From an uncultured Lachnospiraceae bacterium (GTDB lineage: Bacteria > Bacillota > Clostridia > Lachnospirales > Lachnospiraceae), in the NCBI GenBank assembly GCA_902779445.1, contig CACZBM010000009.1:1-64000 (forward strand): a stretch of 64,000 bases of DNA, read 5' to 3'. This document shows positions 44,698-53,264 of this stretch, one piece after another. Both the position numbers and the translations under genes were made by a program. Under the pieces are notes generated by a model. It was not told where the DNA came from, did not search any database, and saw nothing but the letters and a program-made list of their open reading frames with translations. The stretch's first letter is position 1, and each line of letters opens with the position of its first letter.

Positions 44698-44961
44698 GTG
44701 GCCCTTGTGGCAGCCTGCGATGCCCTGATGCTGGGGCAGGTGGAACAGAATGAAATGACCGCAGTATCACTGGCCACACAGGTCCAGTTTGTACAGAACA
44801 TGTTTGTATTAGCGGTTACTTCTGCCGGATCTATACTTGGAGTCCCCGTTCTCGTGGTCTACGCCTGCACCTGTCTGGATGAAGTCGGCAAGATCCCCTG
44901 GGTCATGATACGACTCTATAAATTTAAGTGGGTTAAGGATCTTACGATCAGTGCAGACTGA
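44698..44961 (+). pseudogene. MATE transporter remnant with large internal deletion
   Basis: The 87-codon frame joins two distant parts of a MATE efflux protein. Residues 1-45 (DALMLGQVEQNEMTAVSLAT to AVTSAGSILG) match the first helices, and residues 48-87 (YACTCLDEVGKIPWVMIRLY, KWVKDLT) match the extreme C-terminus of Lachnospiraceae MATE proteins. About 350 residues between, and the first about 30, are missing; a TAA lies directly before the frame. It is non-functional. Confidence 0.8.
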
Positions 44962-45036
44962 CCCTGCATTTCTTACCTGTCACCCGCTTTTTCATACCTC
45001 TTAGGCAAAACCCCTTTCGCTAGTAATTATTAGCTG

Positions 45037-45042
45037 TATAAT
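45037..45042 (+). promoter_or_regulatory. -10 box of an apparently leaderless LytTR operon
   Basis: TATAAT at 45037-45042 ends six bases before the ATG at 45049, so transcription should begin at or next to the start codon. No ribosome binding site is present between. Confidence 0.55.
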
Positions 45043-45048
45043 GATCCC

Positions 45049-45504
45049 ATGAACAAGTTGAAGGTAAAAATCGAGATCGATCCGGATATAGATGATTGTG
45101 AAGTTGTGATCAGATGTTCCGGAGTCAGCGAAAAAGTGGCTGAGATCCAGAAACTTTTAACCGAAAGCTCTCCGGGAACTTCCCAGATCAGCTTATTCAA
45201 GAAAGATTCTGAGTATTTCATACCGCTTGCGTCTGTTCTTTTCTTCGAAACTGAAGGCGGTTCTATAAGGGCCCATACCGCAGATGATGAATTCGATGTG
45301 AAATACAGACTTTACGAGCTGGAAGAAATACTTCCATCCTATTTTTTAAGGATCTCAAAATCGGCCATACTGAACACCCGGAAGATCTATTCCATCACAA
45401 AGAATCTCACCGGAGCAAGTAAGATCGAATTTCAGGATACCTACAAGACTGTTTACTGTTCCAGAAATTATTACAGAGCATTAAAAGATATGATCACGCC
45501 ATAA
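45049..45504 (+). CDS. LytTR family DNA-binding regulator (151 aa)
   Basis: A 151-residue regulator. Residues 1-45 (KLKVKIEIDPDIDDCEVVIR) form the short N-terminal domain usual for this subfamily. The LytTR domain follows with YFIPLASVLFFETEGGSIRA, YRLYELEEILPSYFLRISKS, AILNTRKIYSI and VYCSRNYYRALKDM. This type is normally encoded just before a small membrane protein and controls its own operon. The membrane partner starts 11 bases downstream. The N-terminus fits the family, so the ATG is right despite the lack of a ribosome binding site. Confidence 0.92.
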   Translation: MNKLKVKIEIDPDIDDCEVVIRCSGVSEKVAEIQKLLTESSPGTSQISLFKKDSEYFIPLASVLFFETEGGSIRAHTADDEFDVKYRLYELEEILPSYFLRISKSAILNTRKIYSITKNLTGASKIEFQDTYKTVYCSRNYYRALKDMITP

Positions 45505-45515
45505 AAGGAGATATT

Positions 45516-46262
45516 ATGAAATACAGAACAAAAAACATCCTGACAGGAATAATACTTATCGCACTGGCTGTCTGCCTTGTCATGTGGAAACTCAATGTAC
45601 TGAATCTGCCTCCGGTATTTACCGGCATCAGCGCATGGGGACTTTTGATAGCTGTATTAATGGTGGTCGTCATCCTGCACAGCATCATAGATCTTTCTTT
45701 CGGCGGGATCTTCATTCCCCTTGCAGTTATATGCATTATATTTGACAAGCCCCTTGGAATAACCGCTATCACCCCCTGGGTGGTGCTGATAACAGCTGTT
45801 CTGCTCACTGTTGCATTCCACCTGATCTTTCCTCACCACCATCACAGAAAAGATCATGCGCATTCGCACGGCGGATATAACCCTGTTTCTGACAAGTATT
45901 CAGAAAGCTTCAGCGAAGATGAAAACGGTTACGTAGACTATTCTACCCAGTTCGGATCTTCCACAAGATATGTCCGCTGCGAGAACCTGACTTCCGCCAA
46001 CCTTTCATGCCGGTTTGGTGAGATGAGCGTCTTTTTTGATAAAGCAGGAGTCCCCGGAAAGACAGTCAAAATAGACTGCAAAGTGTCATTTGGTGCGATA
46101 AACATCTATATACCCCAAAGCTGGAGAATTGAAAATAAGATCGATGTCACTCTGGGGCATTGCGACATCAATGGCGTAAACCCTGATAATTCTGCTGATA
46201 CTGTAACCTGTTTCCTCAACGGCTCGGTTGCTTTCGGAGAACTGAAGATCATAAGGGTCTGA
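45516..46262 (+). CDS. LiaF-like membrane protein, partner of LytTR regulator
   Basis: A 248-residue protein. Four short membrane segments fill residues 8-110 (NILTGIILIALAVCLVMWKL and so on). A histidine-rich cytoplasmic linker (HHHHRKDHAHSHGG) is next, then a beta-rich C-terminal domain typical of LiaF/cell-wall-active-antibiotic-response proteins (LSCRFGEMSVFFDKAG, SFGAINIYIPQSWRIE, NGSVAFGELKIIRV). LiaF-type proteins inhibit envelope-stress signalling. Here the partner would be the LytTR regulator. AAAGGAG precedes the ATG. Confidence 0.85.
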   Translation: MKYRTKNILTGIILIALAVCLVMWKLNVLNLPPVFTGISAWGLLIAVLMVVVILHSIIDLSFGGIFIPLAVICIIFDKPLGITAITPWVVLITAVLLTVAFHLIFPHHHHRKDHAHSHGGYNPVSDKYSESFSEDENGYVDYSTQFGSSTRYVRCENLTSANLSCRFGEMSVFFDKAGVPGKTVKIDCKVSFGAINIYIPQSWRIENKIDVTLGHCDINGVNPDNSADTVTCFLNGSVAFGELKIIRV

Positions 46263-46275
46263 AAAATATATAAAG

Positions 46276-46306
46276 CCGGAGGTCCGCCTGCAGGGTGGAC
46301 CTCCGG
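46276..46306. terminator. Terminator between convergent LiaF-like and MGMT-fusion genes
   Basis: A perfect 10-bp stem CCGGAGGTCC / GGACCTCCGG (46276-46285, 46297-46306). On the minus strand it runs into CTTTATATATTTTTC; it can serve both genes. Confidence 0.8.
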
Positions 46307-46318
46307 AGACATTAATCT

Positions 46319-46939
46319 TTATATTCCGTACTTTTTCAGATCTACTTTTCCATTAACAGACTCAACCCCCTCTTTTCTCAGGATCTCTGCCTGTTTCCAT
46401 GCACCGCCAAACGCATACTCTCCCGCAAGTTCTCCTTTGTGATTCACAACACGATGACATGGAATATTTTCCGGATCGGGGTTTTTGTGCAGAGCATTGC
46501 CAACTGCCCTTGCCATTTTTCTGTCTCCGGCCATTTCCGCAACCCGGGCATATGTCGCCACATGTCCTTTGGGTATCTTTTTAACGGCTTCGTAGATCCT
46601 TCTGGTCGGTGAATCGGCTATCAGGTCATAGCTCTCCGCGATCATCCTTTTTACATCTTCATCCGGTATCGATCCATCGAGAATGATCGTATTCCAATGC
46701 TCTTTATTCTGATGATATGCAGGGATCACGGATTTATATGTACTCCTCCAAAAATCTCTCCATCCGGGATCCACCTTTACGTTAAGATTGATATTTCCGT
46801 CTCTTTCATACGCCCAGAGAAACGCCTTTTTATTCCCCTTATACCTTACTAACTGCCAGTTCGGGTCATGAAACGGCGCATCCTGATATGTGTCCGGAAA
46901 TGAAAGCCCGTATTGTAACACTTCTTCTCTAGTCTTCAT
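46319..46939 (-). CDS. YjbR/MmcQ domain fused to methylated-DNA-cysteine methyltransferase
   Basis: A 206-residue fusion. Residues 1-105 are a YjbR/MmcQ domain (EVLQYGLSFPDTYQDAPFHD, NINLNVKVDP, HWNTIILDGSIPDEDVKRMI). Residues about 110-195 are the DNA-binding/active-site domain of O6-alkylguanine methyltransferase: KKIPKGHVATYARVAEMAG, ARAVGNALHKNPDPENIPCH with the acceptor Cys in PCHRVV, then GGAWKQAEILRKEGV. It may repair alkylated DNA; the role of the YjbR part is unknown. Confidence 0.9.
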   Translation of the reverse strand: MKTREEVLQYGLSFPDTYQDAPFHDPNWQLVRYKGNKKAFLWAYERDGNINLNVKVDPGWRDFWRSTYKSVIPAYHQNKEHWNTIILDGSIPDEDVKRMIAESYDLIADSPTRRIYEAVKKIPKGHVATYARVAEMAGDRKMARAVGNALHKNPDPENIPCHRVVNHKGELAGEYAFGGAWKQAEILRKEGVESVNGKVDLKKYGI

Positions 46940-47001
46940 AGGTTCCTTCTAAGTCAGTAAGTCAGTGGGGACGGTTCCAATGTCATTAAGTTAAATCCCG
47001 G

Positions 47002-47072
47002 TGTCATTCTGAGCGAAGCGAAGAATCTCATATACCTGTAGGAGAGATCCTTCGCTGACGCTCAGGATGACA
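47002..47072. repeat. Inverted pair of REP-like repeats
   Basis: TGTCATTCTGAGCGAAGCG leading to AAGAATCTC is followed after a short spacer by GAGATCCTTCGCTGACGCTC and AGGATGACA, its near inverse. RNA or DNA of this stretch would fold into a long hairpin. Same family as 2065-2175 and 4295-4321. Confidence 0.85.
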
Positions 47073-47203
47073 AGGAGCTTAACTAAATGCCATTGGGACG
47101 GTTCTCGCTGACTTCTATAATATAGCATATCATTCTATAGTGCAATTTACACATATGTTATGGGTAAATTGTTTAGATTATAGTAAAATCTTACGAATAA
47201 TCC

Positions 47204-47232
47204 TTGATGAAATTTATCCCATATAGTAAAAT
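47204..47232 (+). promoter_or_regulatory. Promoter of iron alcohol dehydrogenase gene
   Basis: TTGATG (47204-47209), a 17-base spacer and TAAAAT (47227-47232). The -10 lies inside the second TATAGTAAAATC repeat, so the upstream copy could be a regulator site (inference). Confidence 0.6.
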
Positions 47233-47297
47233 CATAATGCTTGTTGTAAACGTGAACCGGAGCAGAGTTCTGCTCCAAAATTCAAGGAGGTAGGTAA

Positions 47298-48443
47298 ATG
47301 GCAGTAAATCGTTTTGTGCTTAACGGAATTTCATATCATGGTCACGGAGCTATCCAGGAGATTCCCGGACTCATTACATCCAGAGGTTATAAGAAAGCCT
47401 TTGTGGCTTCAGACCCTGACCTTGTAAAGTTTGGTGTTACCAAGAAGGTTACCGATCTCTTGGACAAAAACGGCATAGGATATGAGCTCTATTCCGATAT
47501 CAAGCCCAATCCAACTATCGAGAATGTACAGCATGGCGTAGAGGCCTATAAAAAATCCGGCGCTGACTGTATGATAACCATAGGAGGCGGTTCCTCAATG
47601 GATACCGGTAAGGGTATCGGTATCATCGTAAATAACCCCGAATTTGCTGATGTCCGTTCTCTTGAAGGAGTTGCTCCCACAAAGAAGCGTACAGTTTTCA
47701 CCATCGCTGTTCCAACCACAGGCGGAACCGGCGCAGAATCTACTATCAACTATGTTATCACTGATGTAGAAAAGAAGAGAAAGTTTGTCTGTGTTGACCC
47801 TAACGATATTCCTGATATCGCAGTTGTTGACCCTGATATGATGTCCTCAATGCCCAAGGGACTTACAGCTTCCACAGGAATGGATGCCCTTACACATGCC
47901 ATCGAAGGTTACACCACCGGCGCAGCATGGGAGCTTGCAGATGTACTCAATCTTGAATCCATCCAGCTTATCGCGAAGAATCTCAGAAAAGCTGTTGACA
48001 ATGATCCTGACGGACGTGAGGGAATGGCTCTTGCTCAGTATGTTACCGCTATGGCATATTCAAATGTAGGTCTCGGTATCGCACACTCAATGGCACATAC
48101 TCTGGGTGCCGTTTATGACACACCTCACGGAGTTGCTTGTGCAATGATGCTTCCCATCGTCATGGAGTTCAATCAGGAGTACACCGGCACCAAGTTTAAG
48201 AATATCGCCGAGGCTTTCGGTGTAGATACCAGCGGAATGGATGAGAAGGCATACAGAAAGGCCGCAATTGATGCTGTTCGCCAGCTCTCTGTTGATGTTG
48301 GAATACCCACAAAGTTAGAGAAGCTTAAAGAAGAGGATCTTCCTTTCCTTTGCGAATCTGCAGCTGCAGATGCCTGCGCTCCCGGAAATCCGCGCCACGC
48401 AGAGCTCAAAGACTTTGAAGAGATGTTTAGAAAGTTGATGTAA
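47298..48443 (+). CDS. Iron-containing alcohol dehydrogenase (lactaldehyde reductase-like)
   Basis: A 381-residue group III alcohol dehydrogenase. NAD-binding IGGGSSMDTGKGIGII, then VPTTGGTGAESTINYVITD. Iron ligands are the Asp and His of GMDALTHAIEGYTTG and the histidines of AHSMAHTLGAVYDTPHG. Overall it resembles FucO. It reduces aldehydes or oxidises short alcohols with NADH/NAD+. AAGGAGG is eight bases before the ATG. A strong hairpin follows the stop codon. Its own promoter makes it a single-gene unit. Confidence 0.94.
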   Translation: MAVNRFVLNGISYHGHGAIQEIPGLITSRGYKKAFVASDPDLVKFGVTKKVTDLLDKNGIGYELYSDIKPNPTIENVQHGVEAYKKSGADCMITIGGGSSMDTGKGIGIIVNNPEFADVRSLEGVAPTKKRTVFTIAVPTTGGTGAESTINYVITDVEKKRKFVCVDPNDIPDIAVVDPDMMSSMPKGLTASTGMDALTHAIEGYTTGAAWELADVLNLESIQLIAKNLRKAVDNDPDGREGMALAQYVTAMAYSNVGLGIAHSMAHTLGAVYDTPHGVACAMMLPIVMEFNQEYTGTKFKNIAEAFGVDTSGMDEKAYRKAAIDAVRQLSVDVGIPTKLEKLKEEDLPFLCESAAADACAPGNPRHAELKDFEEMFRKLM

Positions 48444-48459
48444 TCAACACCTATAATCA

Positions 48460-48490
48460 ATCAGCCCCGGACCAAATGTCCGGGGCTGAT
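48460..48490. terminator. Strong hairpin after alcohol dehydrogenase gene
   Basis: A perfect 13-bp stem ATCAGCCCCGGAC (48460-48472) / GTCCGGGGCTGAT (48478-48490) with a 5-base loop, between two convergent genes. T-runs are absent, but stem strength suggests transcription termination or mRNA 3' protection. Confidence 0.7.
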
Positions 48491-48511
48491 CGCTTCACTC
48501 CAGGTTTTGAT

Positions 48512-49261
48512 TTAAAGACAGATATTTACGTTTCCATATACTGCGAGACGTATAATACCGATAATTATCAGATGCAGCGGATAATATATATAGAAAAACC
48601 ACTTCATCCATTTTGCCTTTCCGCGCTCTCCATTATAAAGTTTCAGTACAGGATAGACCATGAGCACACCGATAAGTTCTATCGCATATGTTTTACTGAC
48701 AAAGAAGAACGAAACTATCCCATACACTGATACCCAGCCTGCAATTTTCAGCATCTGTTTTTCAAGATTTCCTCTTTCACTGTACATGCCAAGGATCGCA
48801 AGAACCGCTATACAGCTCCAGTCCGCAGGAAATGCGCTTAGGATAAGAACAGTTTGAATTGCGGTTTTCACCCACTTCTTAAGTGTCCCCGAATGATCTT
48901 CTATGTATAAAACGACAACTGCGATAAAAAGCGGATACATAACGCTGGTTCTGTTAAATATCCCTCCTTCTAGCGGATTAAGGCTTATCCCAAATCCGAA
49001 GCAGTAAGCGAAGTGAGAAATAAGCGCAAAGATCCCCAGGCGGAGCATATACTTCTTAACATCCTTTGTATAATGATATCCCTCACATACAAAGAACCAC
49101 ATGATCGGAGCAGTCAACCTTCCGATAAAATGAAGTACAAACGGCAATGCCTCCGCAGGAAATCCCGGGTACAGCAGATCTGTGGCATGATCGATCGTCA
49201 TTGCAATAATAGCAATGAATTTTAAATAATTAGAATTTGTATGCCGTTTGATACCATCCAT
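48512..49261 (-). CDS. TraX family membrane protein
   Basis: A 249-residue protein with about eight membrane segments. Family traits: SNYLKFIAIIAMTIDHATDL near the N-terminus, IGRLTAPIMWFFVCEGYHYT and the C-terminal MKWFFYIYYPLHLIIIGIIR. TraX was first known as the F-pilin acetylase, and chromosomal Firmicutes homologues are common with unproven substrates. Start is uncertain: ATG at 49261 lies 15 bases from AAGGAG, while upstream in-frame codons fall inside a dispersed repeat. Confidence 0.88.
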   Translation of the reverse strand: MDGIKRHTNSNYLKFIAIIAMTIDHATDLLYPGFPAEALPFVLHFIGRLTAPIMWFFVCEGYHYTKDVKKYMLRLGIFALISHFAYCFGFGISLNPLEGGIFNRTSVMYPLFIAVVVLYIEDHSGTLKKWVKTAIQTVLILSAFPADWSCIAVLAILGMYSERGNLEKQMLKIAGWVSVYGIVSFFFVSKTYAIELIGVLMVYPVLKLYNGERGKAKWMKWFFYIYYPLHLIIIGIIRLAVYGNVNICL

Positions 49262-49293
49262 AAATGTATTACCACGCTCTCCTTCTAAAGAAT

Positions 49294-49330
49294 AAGTCAA
49301 CGGGGACGGTTCAAATGTCATTAAGTCAAC
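49294..49330. repeat. GGGGACGGTTC dispersed repeat, copy at solute-binding gene stop
   Basis: AAGTCAACGGGGACGGTTC, then AAATGTCATTAAGTCAAC. On the minus strand its GTTGACTTAA supplies the last codons and the TAA stop of the solute-binding protein (YPLT, stop). Confidence 0.8.
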
Positions 49331-50619
49331 GGATAAGAGCCGTAGCCGGCGATTGCTTCATCTATGGTCATTTCCCCTGTTCCGACTTTGAATACCGCCT
49401 GCCTTACCTGTACGAGCGCATCATCTGTCAGGCCGATCTCTTCCGGAGACAGGATCCTGGATTCGGGAACTTCCCCGAATGCGGCATACATACTGTCAAA
49501 AGACAGATCCCTGGTCGGAGACATAAGCCCCTTTATCTCCGCCATCTCATTAAGCTCGTCTGACGATATAAGGAACCGCATAAACTCATTTGCCATATCC
49601 AGGTTTTGGCTGTCCTTATTGACAGAGAACTGAAGGTTTGGCATATCAAGGAAGTATGCTCCATCATCCGACATAGGGATCGGTGCAAAAGAATATGAGA
49701 ATGGAGCGTCAATGAATGCTTCGTAACGGCTCTCGCGTTTTTCTGTTCCGGAAACGGTATCCCCGGAACCTGCCATCATAGGCACATCCCCTTCAAAGAA
49801 GCGGAGGATCACAGCGTCATAGTTGTTCTCGATCTCATCGCAGGCTTCAAGATCCACGCATCCGTCGCCAAAGAACTGCACGGTCTTCTCAATGGCAGGC
49901 CTCATATATTCACCCGCTGGGGGATCAAGTGCATTAAGCTTTTTTACAGCCTCCGCATCATCCGCCACAGTTCCGCAAAAATACGGATAACTTGTCAACG
50001 TGAATATTGATGTAGTCTCCTCTTTGGAGAATCCCATCATCGGACTCTTATATCCCCTTTTCCTAAACGCATCACACACCTCCACAAGTTCGCGATAGGT
50101 CGTGGGAACGCTGAGACCTTCTTTCTCAAAAAGATCATTATTCACCAGCATACCATAGGTATTTGCAAAAACCGGTACCATAGGGAGTTTGCCGTCGTCT
50201 GTCTTCAGCGTGATATTGCTTCTGATACAGTTAAGATTCAGTCCCAGCGCCGGATCTGACAGATTCTCTGCATGATCTATGGAGGACTTATACTGATCCC
50301 GGCCATACATCCAGGAGTAGTTTACATAAATATCAGGGGCATCATTTCCATTGAGAACCGTACCGATCATGTTGTTATAGTCATCGACCTTTGTAAACAC
50401 CAGTTCCACATTCGGATAATGATCGTTGAAGCGGTCAAATTCGGCTTCCAGTGCCTCAAAGTTATCGTAACCTCCGGCGACGTTGATATGGCAGCTCGTG
50501 GAAGTGTCAAGCCGCGGCTTGAATTTTTCGTCGATCACTGCTTCCTGCTTCACCGGACCGCACGAAACCAGTCCCAAAATCATCAGTGCTGTTAATAATA
50601 TACACATTATCTTTTTCAT
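49321..50619 (-). CDS. ABC-type solute-binding lipoprotein (family 1)
   Basis: A 432-residue lipoprotein. The signal is KKIMCILLTALMILGLVSC with lipobox LVSC. The mature part is a family 1 (sugar-type) binding fold: LEAEFDRFNDHYPNVELVFT, VLNGNDAPDIYVNYSWM, LPMVPVFANTYGMLVNND and PFSYSFAPIPMSDDGAYFLD. No permease or ATPase gene is near. It follows a hybrid histidine kinase with a periplasmic sensor on the same strand, so it may present ligand to that kinase (inference). The final residues come from a dispersed repeat. Confidence 0.88.
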   Translation of the reverse strand: MKKIMCILLTALMILGLVSCGPVKQEAVIDEKFKPRLDTSTSCHINVAGGYDNFEALEAEFDRFNDHYPNVELVFTKVDDYNNMIGTVLNGNDAPDIYVNYSWMYGRDQYKSSIDHAENLSDPALGLNLNCIRSNITLKTDDGKLPMVPVFANTYGMLVNNDLFEKEGLSVPTTYRELVEVCDAFRKRGYKSPMMGFSKEETTSIFTLTSYPYFCGTVADDAEAVKKLNALDPPAGEYMRPAIEKTVQFFGDGCVDLEACDEIENNYDAVILRFFEGDVPMMAGSGDTVSGTEKRESRYEAFIDAPFSYSFAPIPMSDDGAYFLDMPNLQFSVNKDSQNLDMANEFMRFLISSDELNEMAEIKGLMSPTRDLSFDSMYAAFGEVPESRILSPEEIGLTDDALVQVRQAVFKVGTGEMTIDEAIAGYGSYPLT

Positions 50620-50651
50620 GATGTCTATACCGCTCCTTTCTATGATCCGCT

Positions 50652-53207
50652 TCAAAGCTGCTCTCTGTCTTCCCGTATCCTTCGTATCTCTTTAATTACC
50701 AGTTTGATATCAATGGGTTTAGCGATATGCCCGTTCATTCCTGCATTCAGGCATTCCGTGACGTTTTCTGAAAATGCATCGGCCGTCATGGCAACTATCG
50801 GAACGTATGCTGCCCATGGGTTCTCTAATCCTCTGATCTCTCTGGTTGCATCGAGGCCGTTCATCTCAGGCATCTGTATATCCATGAAGATCAGATCATA
50901 GCTCCCTTTCTCAACTGCACGTATCATATCCACGCAGACCCGTCCGTTTTCCGCACGATCCGTAATAATCCCAAATGAGGTAAGTATTCTGGAGATGATC
51001 TCCCAGTTTATATCATTATCTTCGGCTACCAGAATGTGCATCCCCTGCAGATCGGAATTATCATCCTCCGGTTCATGGGATCTGCACTCTTTTCCGATAA
51101 GGTTGTTTATCTTATCATAGAGTGTGGAACGGAAAAGCGGTTTGCTGACGAAGCCGTTCGCCCCCGCCTCTTTGGCTCTGTCCTCGATATCCGACCAGTC
51201 ATATGCGGAAATCAGCAGGATCGGAATATCCGCAGCTATGTCCGAACGAACGCGTTTGATGGTCTCAACACCATCCATTTCAGGCATCTTCCAGTCAATA
51301 ATGACTATATCGTAGTCCCGCCCGGAGGTATGCCTGCGCTCGATCATTCCGATCGCTTCCGGCCCGCTCTGTGCCTGCTCCGCAGATGCTCCAAGTGATT
51401 CCAGGGTATCAACAGCCGTCTGCAGCATGATCTTATCATCATCCACGATCAGAACGTCAACAGGATCAAGCTGCATATCCTCTCTCTGTCTGTCAGCTAG
51501 CGGTATATCCAGAACAACAGTAAAGGTTGTCCCCTTGCCTGGTTCGCTTACGCAATCGATAGTACCGCCCATCAGCTCCACCATCTGCTTTGTAATGGCC
51601 AGCCCGAGACCGGTTCCCTGAATGCTGTTGACACGGCTGTCTATCTGTCGCGAGAACGGCTGATACATGGTCTCGATGAATTCCGGACTCATGCCAATGC
51701 CCGTATCCGCTACTACATATGTCATCCTTACACAGCCCGGCACAGAGCTCTCTTCCGCATTCAATCCCACGCTGACCTCTCCCCCGGGTTCCGTGTACTT
51801 GATGGCATTGGAGAGGATGTTGATATAAATCTGATTTAGCCGGAGCTGGTCCGTATAAAGGTATTCATTCTCCATCCTGCTGATATTGAAACGGAATTCC
51901 AGATTCTTTTCTTTTATCATCGGCTGTGAAATGTTTATAAGATTCTCAACCGTTTCCACAATGGAGAATGTCAGGGGGCTGAGTTTCAGTTTCCCGCTTT
52001 CCACCTTTGATATATCCAGAATATCATTTATCAGTGTCAGAAGATGATTGCTGGCAAGACTGATCTTCCGGAGACTGTCCTTTGTTGATTCCACATCTCC
52101 GGGATTTTTCCCCGCAATTGTCGTAAGACCTATGATAGCATTCATGGGAGTTCTGATATCATGTGACATGGTGGAGAGAAAATCAGTCTTTGCCTTATTC
52201 GCGGCTTCCGCTTCCCTGGCCGCAGCCTGAAGGCGTTTATTCAAGGACAGCATATAAAACATGTCGCAGATGAACAGGATGAGCAGACCGGCAGAAACGA
52301 CCCAAAACATCAGCCAGTTTTCTTTATCCACATGGAGATCCTCTGCCGGCACGATACCCAGCATAGTCCAGTCCGAAGTGGCATCAACAGGGGTAAAGGC
52401 AAGTATACACTCCTGTCCGTGCGAATTGAGCATGGAAACATATCCCGTCGATGAAGTCACCTGTTCAAATAACTGATCTGCTGATTCGGGATCCGTGTGA
52501 TTATATGATTTGTAAAATTCAAAAAGGCTGGAATTCTTAAAGCTGTATCCCTTAATGATATAATCACCGTCGGCATCTATCATGGACAATCCTGCGTTCA
52601 CAAGCTCCGTCTGCGGGAAAACCCATTTCTGTTCAAGTTCTGATATCGGGAGCACTCTCAGCAGGATCGCGGATCTGGAGGTTTCGCTTTCCGGATCGTA
52701 GAGACTGACCGTGTTGCAGAAAGCCAGTGACTGCTCTCCGTTCATAGGATTGGTGTATGCGCGGGTAATGTTGATCGCTTTCCCGATCTCATTATCCCAA
52801 TCTATGCCATCCAAAAGGCCCACCCGTTCATAGGAAACAGTGTAGTCATCAACTGTTCCCTGTTTGGGACGTGTGGAAAGACCTGTGAGCGTGTCAGGAT
52901 AGATCAGATGTGCCGACGCGTTTTTTAGCACGTGGGATGCGCGGATATACGCGGTCGCCTCCTCCATGGTCATATCCTTATTGTTGATATAATTCGCCCA
53001 TACATCGCAGATCCTCTGCTCCCCCTCCAGATAGTTTTCCGTCACCTGTTCCATTGTGACAGTTGTGTCTACAAAGTGCTCTATCTGTCGCAGGTACGAA
53101 TCCCGGCTTGTAAATGCAGAGTATAGAACAACAAATATCAATATGGCAACCATAATGACCACATTGACAACGGTAATAAGAATCTTTTTCAAACTCTGAT
53201 TCTCCAT
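50652..53207 (-). CDS. Hybrid sensor histidine kinase with two receiver domains
   Basis: An 851-residue membrane kinase. TM1 spans about 9-30, an extracellular Cache-like sensor about 33-295 and TM2 about 299-322. HisKA has phospho-acceptor H349 in STMSHDIRTPMNAIIG. HATPase motifs are NILSNAIKYT, VADTGIGMS and GTGLGLAIT. Receiver 1 has LIVDDDK and VIIDWKMPEMDG; receiver 2 has ILVAEDNDINWEI, LIFMDIQMPEMNG and GMNGHIAKPI. There is no output domain or HPt in the protein. The ATG at 53207 has AAAGG seven bases upstream. The next gene is a solute-binding lipoprotein. Confidence 0.94.
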   Translation of the reverse strand: MENQSLKKILITVVNVVIMVAILIFVVLYSAFTSRDSYLRQIEHFVDTTVTMEQVTENYLEGEQRICDVWANYINNKDMTMEEATAYIRASHVLKNASAHLIYPDTLTGLSTRPKQGTVDDYTVSYERVGLLDGIDWDNEIGKAINITRAYTNPMNGEQSLAFCNTVSLYDPESETSRSAILLRVLPISELEQKWVFPQTELVNAGLSMIDADGDYIIKGYSFKNSSLFEFYKSYNHTDPESADQLFEQVTSSTGYVSMLNSHGQECILAFTPVDATSDWTMLGIVPAEDLHVDKENWLMFWVVSAGLLILFICDMFYMLSLNKRLQAAAREAEAANKAKTDFLSTMSHDIRTPMNAIIGLTTIAGKNPGDVESTKDSLRKISLASNHLLTLINDILDISKVESGKLKLSPLTFSIVETVENLINISQPMIKEKNLEFRFNISRMENEYLYTDQLRLNQIYINILSNAIKYTEPGGEVSVGLNAEESSVPGCVRMTYVVADTGIGMSPEFIETMYQPFSRQIDSRVNSIQGTGLGLAITKQMVELMGGTIDCVSEPGKGTTFTVVLDIPLADRQREDMQLDPVDVLIVDDDKIMLQTAVDTLESLGASAEQAQSGPEAIGMIERRHTSGRDYDIVIIDWKMPEMDGVETIKRVRSDIAADIPILLISAYDWSDIEDRAKEAGANGFVSKPLFRSTLYDKINNLIGKECRSHEPEDDNSDLQGMHILVAEDNDINWEIISRILTSFGIITDRAENGRVCVDMIRAVEKGSYDLIFMDIQMPEMNGLDATREIRGLENPWAAYVPIVAMTADAFSENVTECLNAGMNGHIAKPIDIKLVIKEIRRIREDREQL

Positions 53208-53264
53208 AAAAAAACCTTTGTCCCCCTGCACTTTGCTAGAATATTGTTATCAGCATCTAAATGA

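Larger units (their letters stand above)
46940..47297. other. Intergenic region with composite repeat and ADH promoter
   Basis: It holds two copies of the GGGGACGGTTC repeat (46951-46992 and 47081-47115) flanking an inverted pair of the REP-like repeat (47002-47072), together an imperfect palindrome of about 165 bp. After it come two copies of TATAGTAAAATC (47179-47190, 47222-47233) 43 bases apart, and the alcohol dehydrogenase promoter. No gene is seen. Confidence 0.75.
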
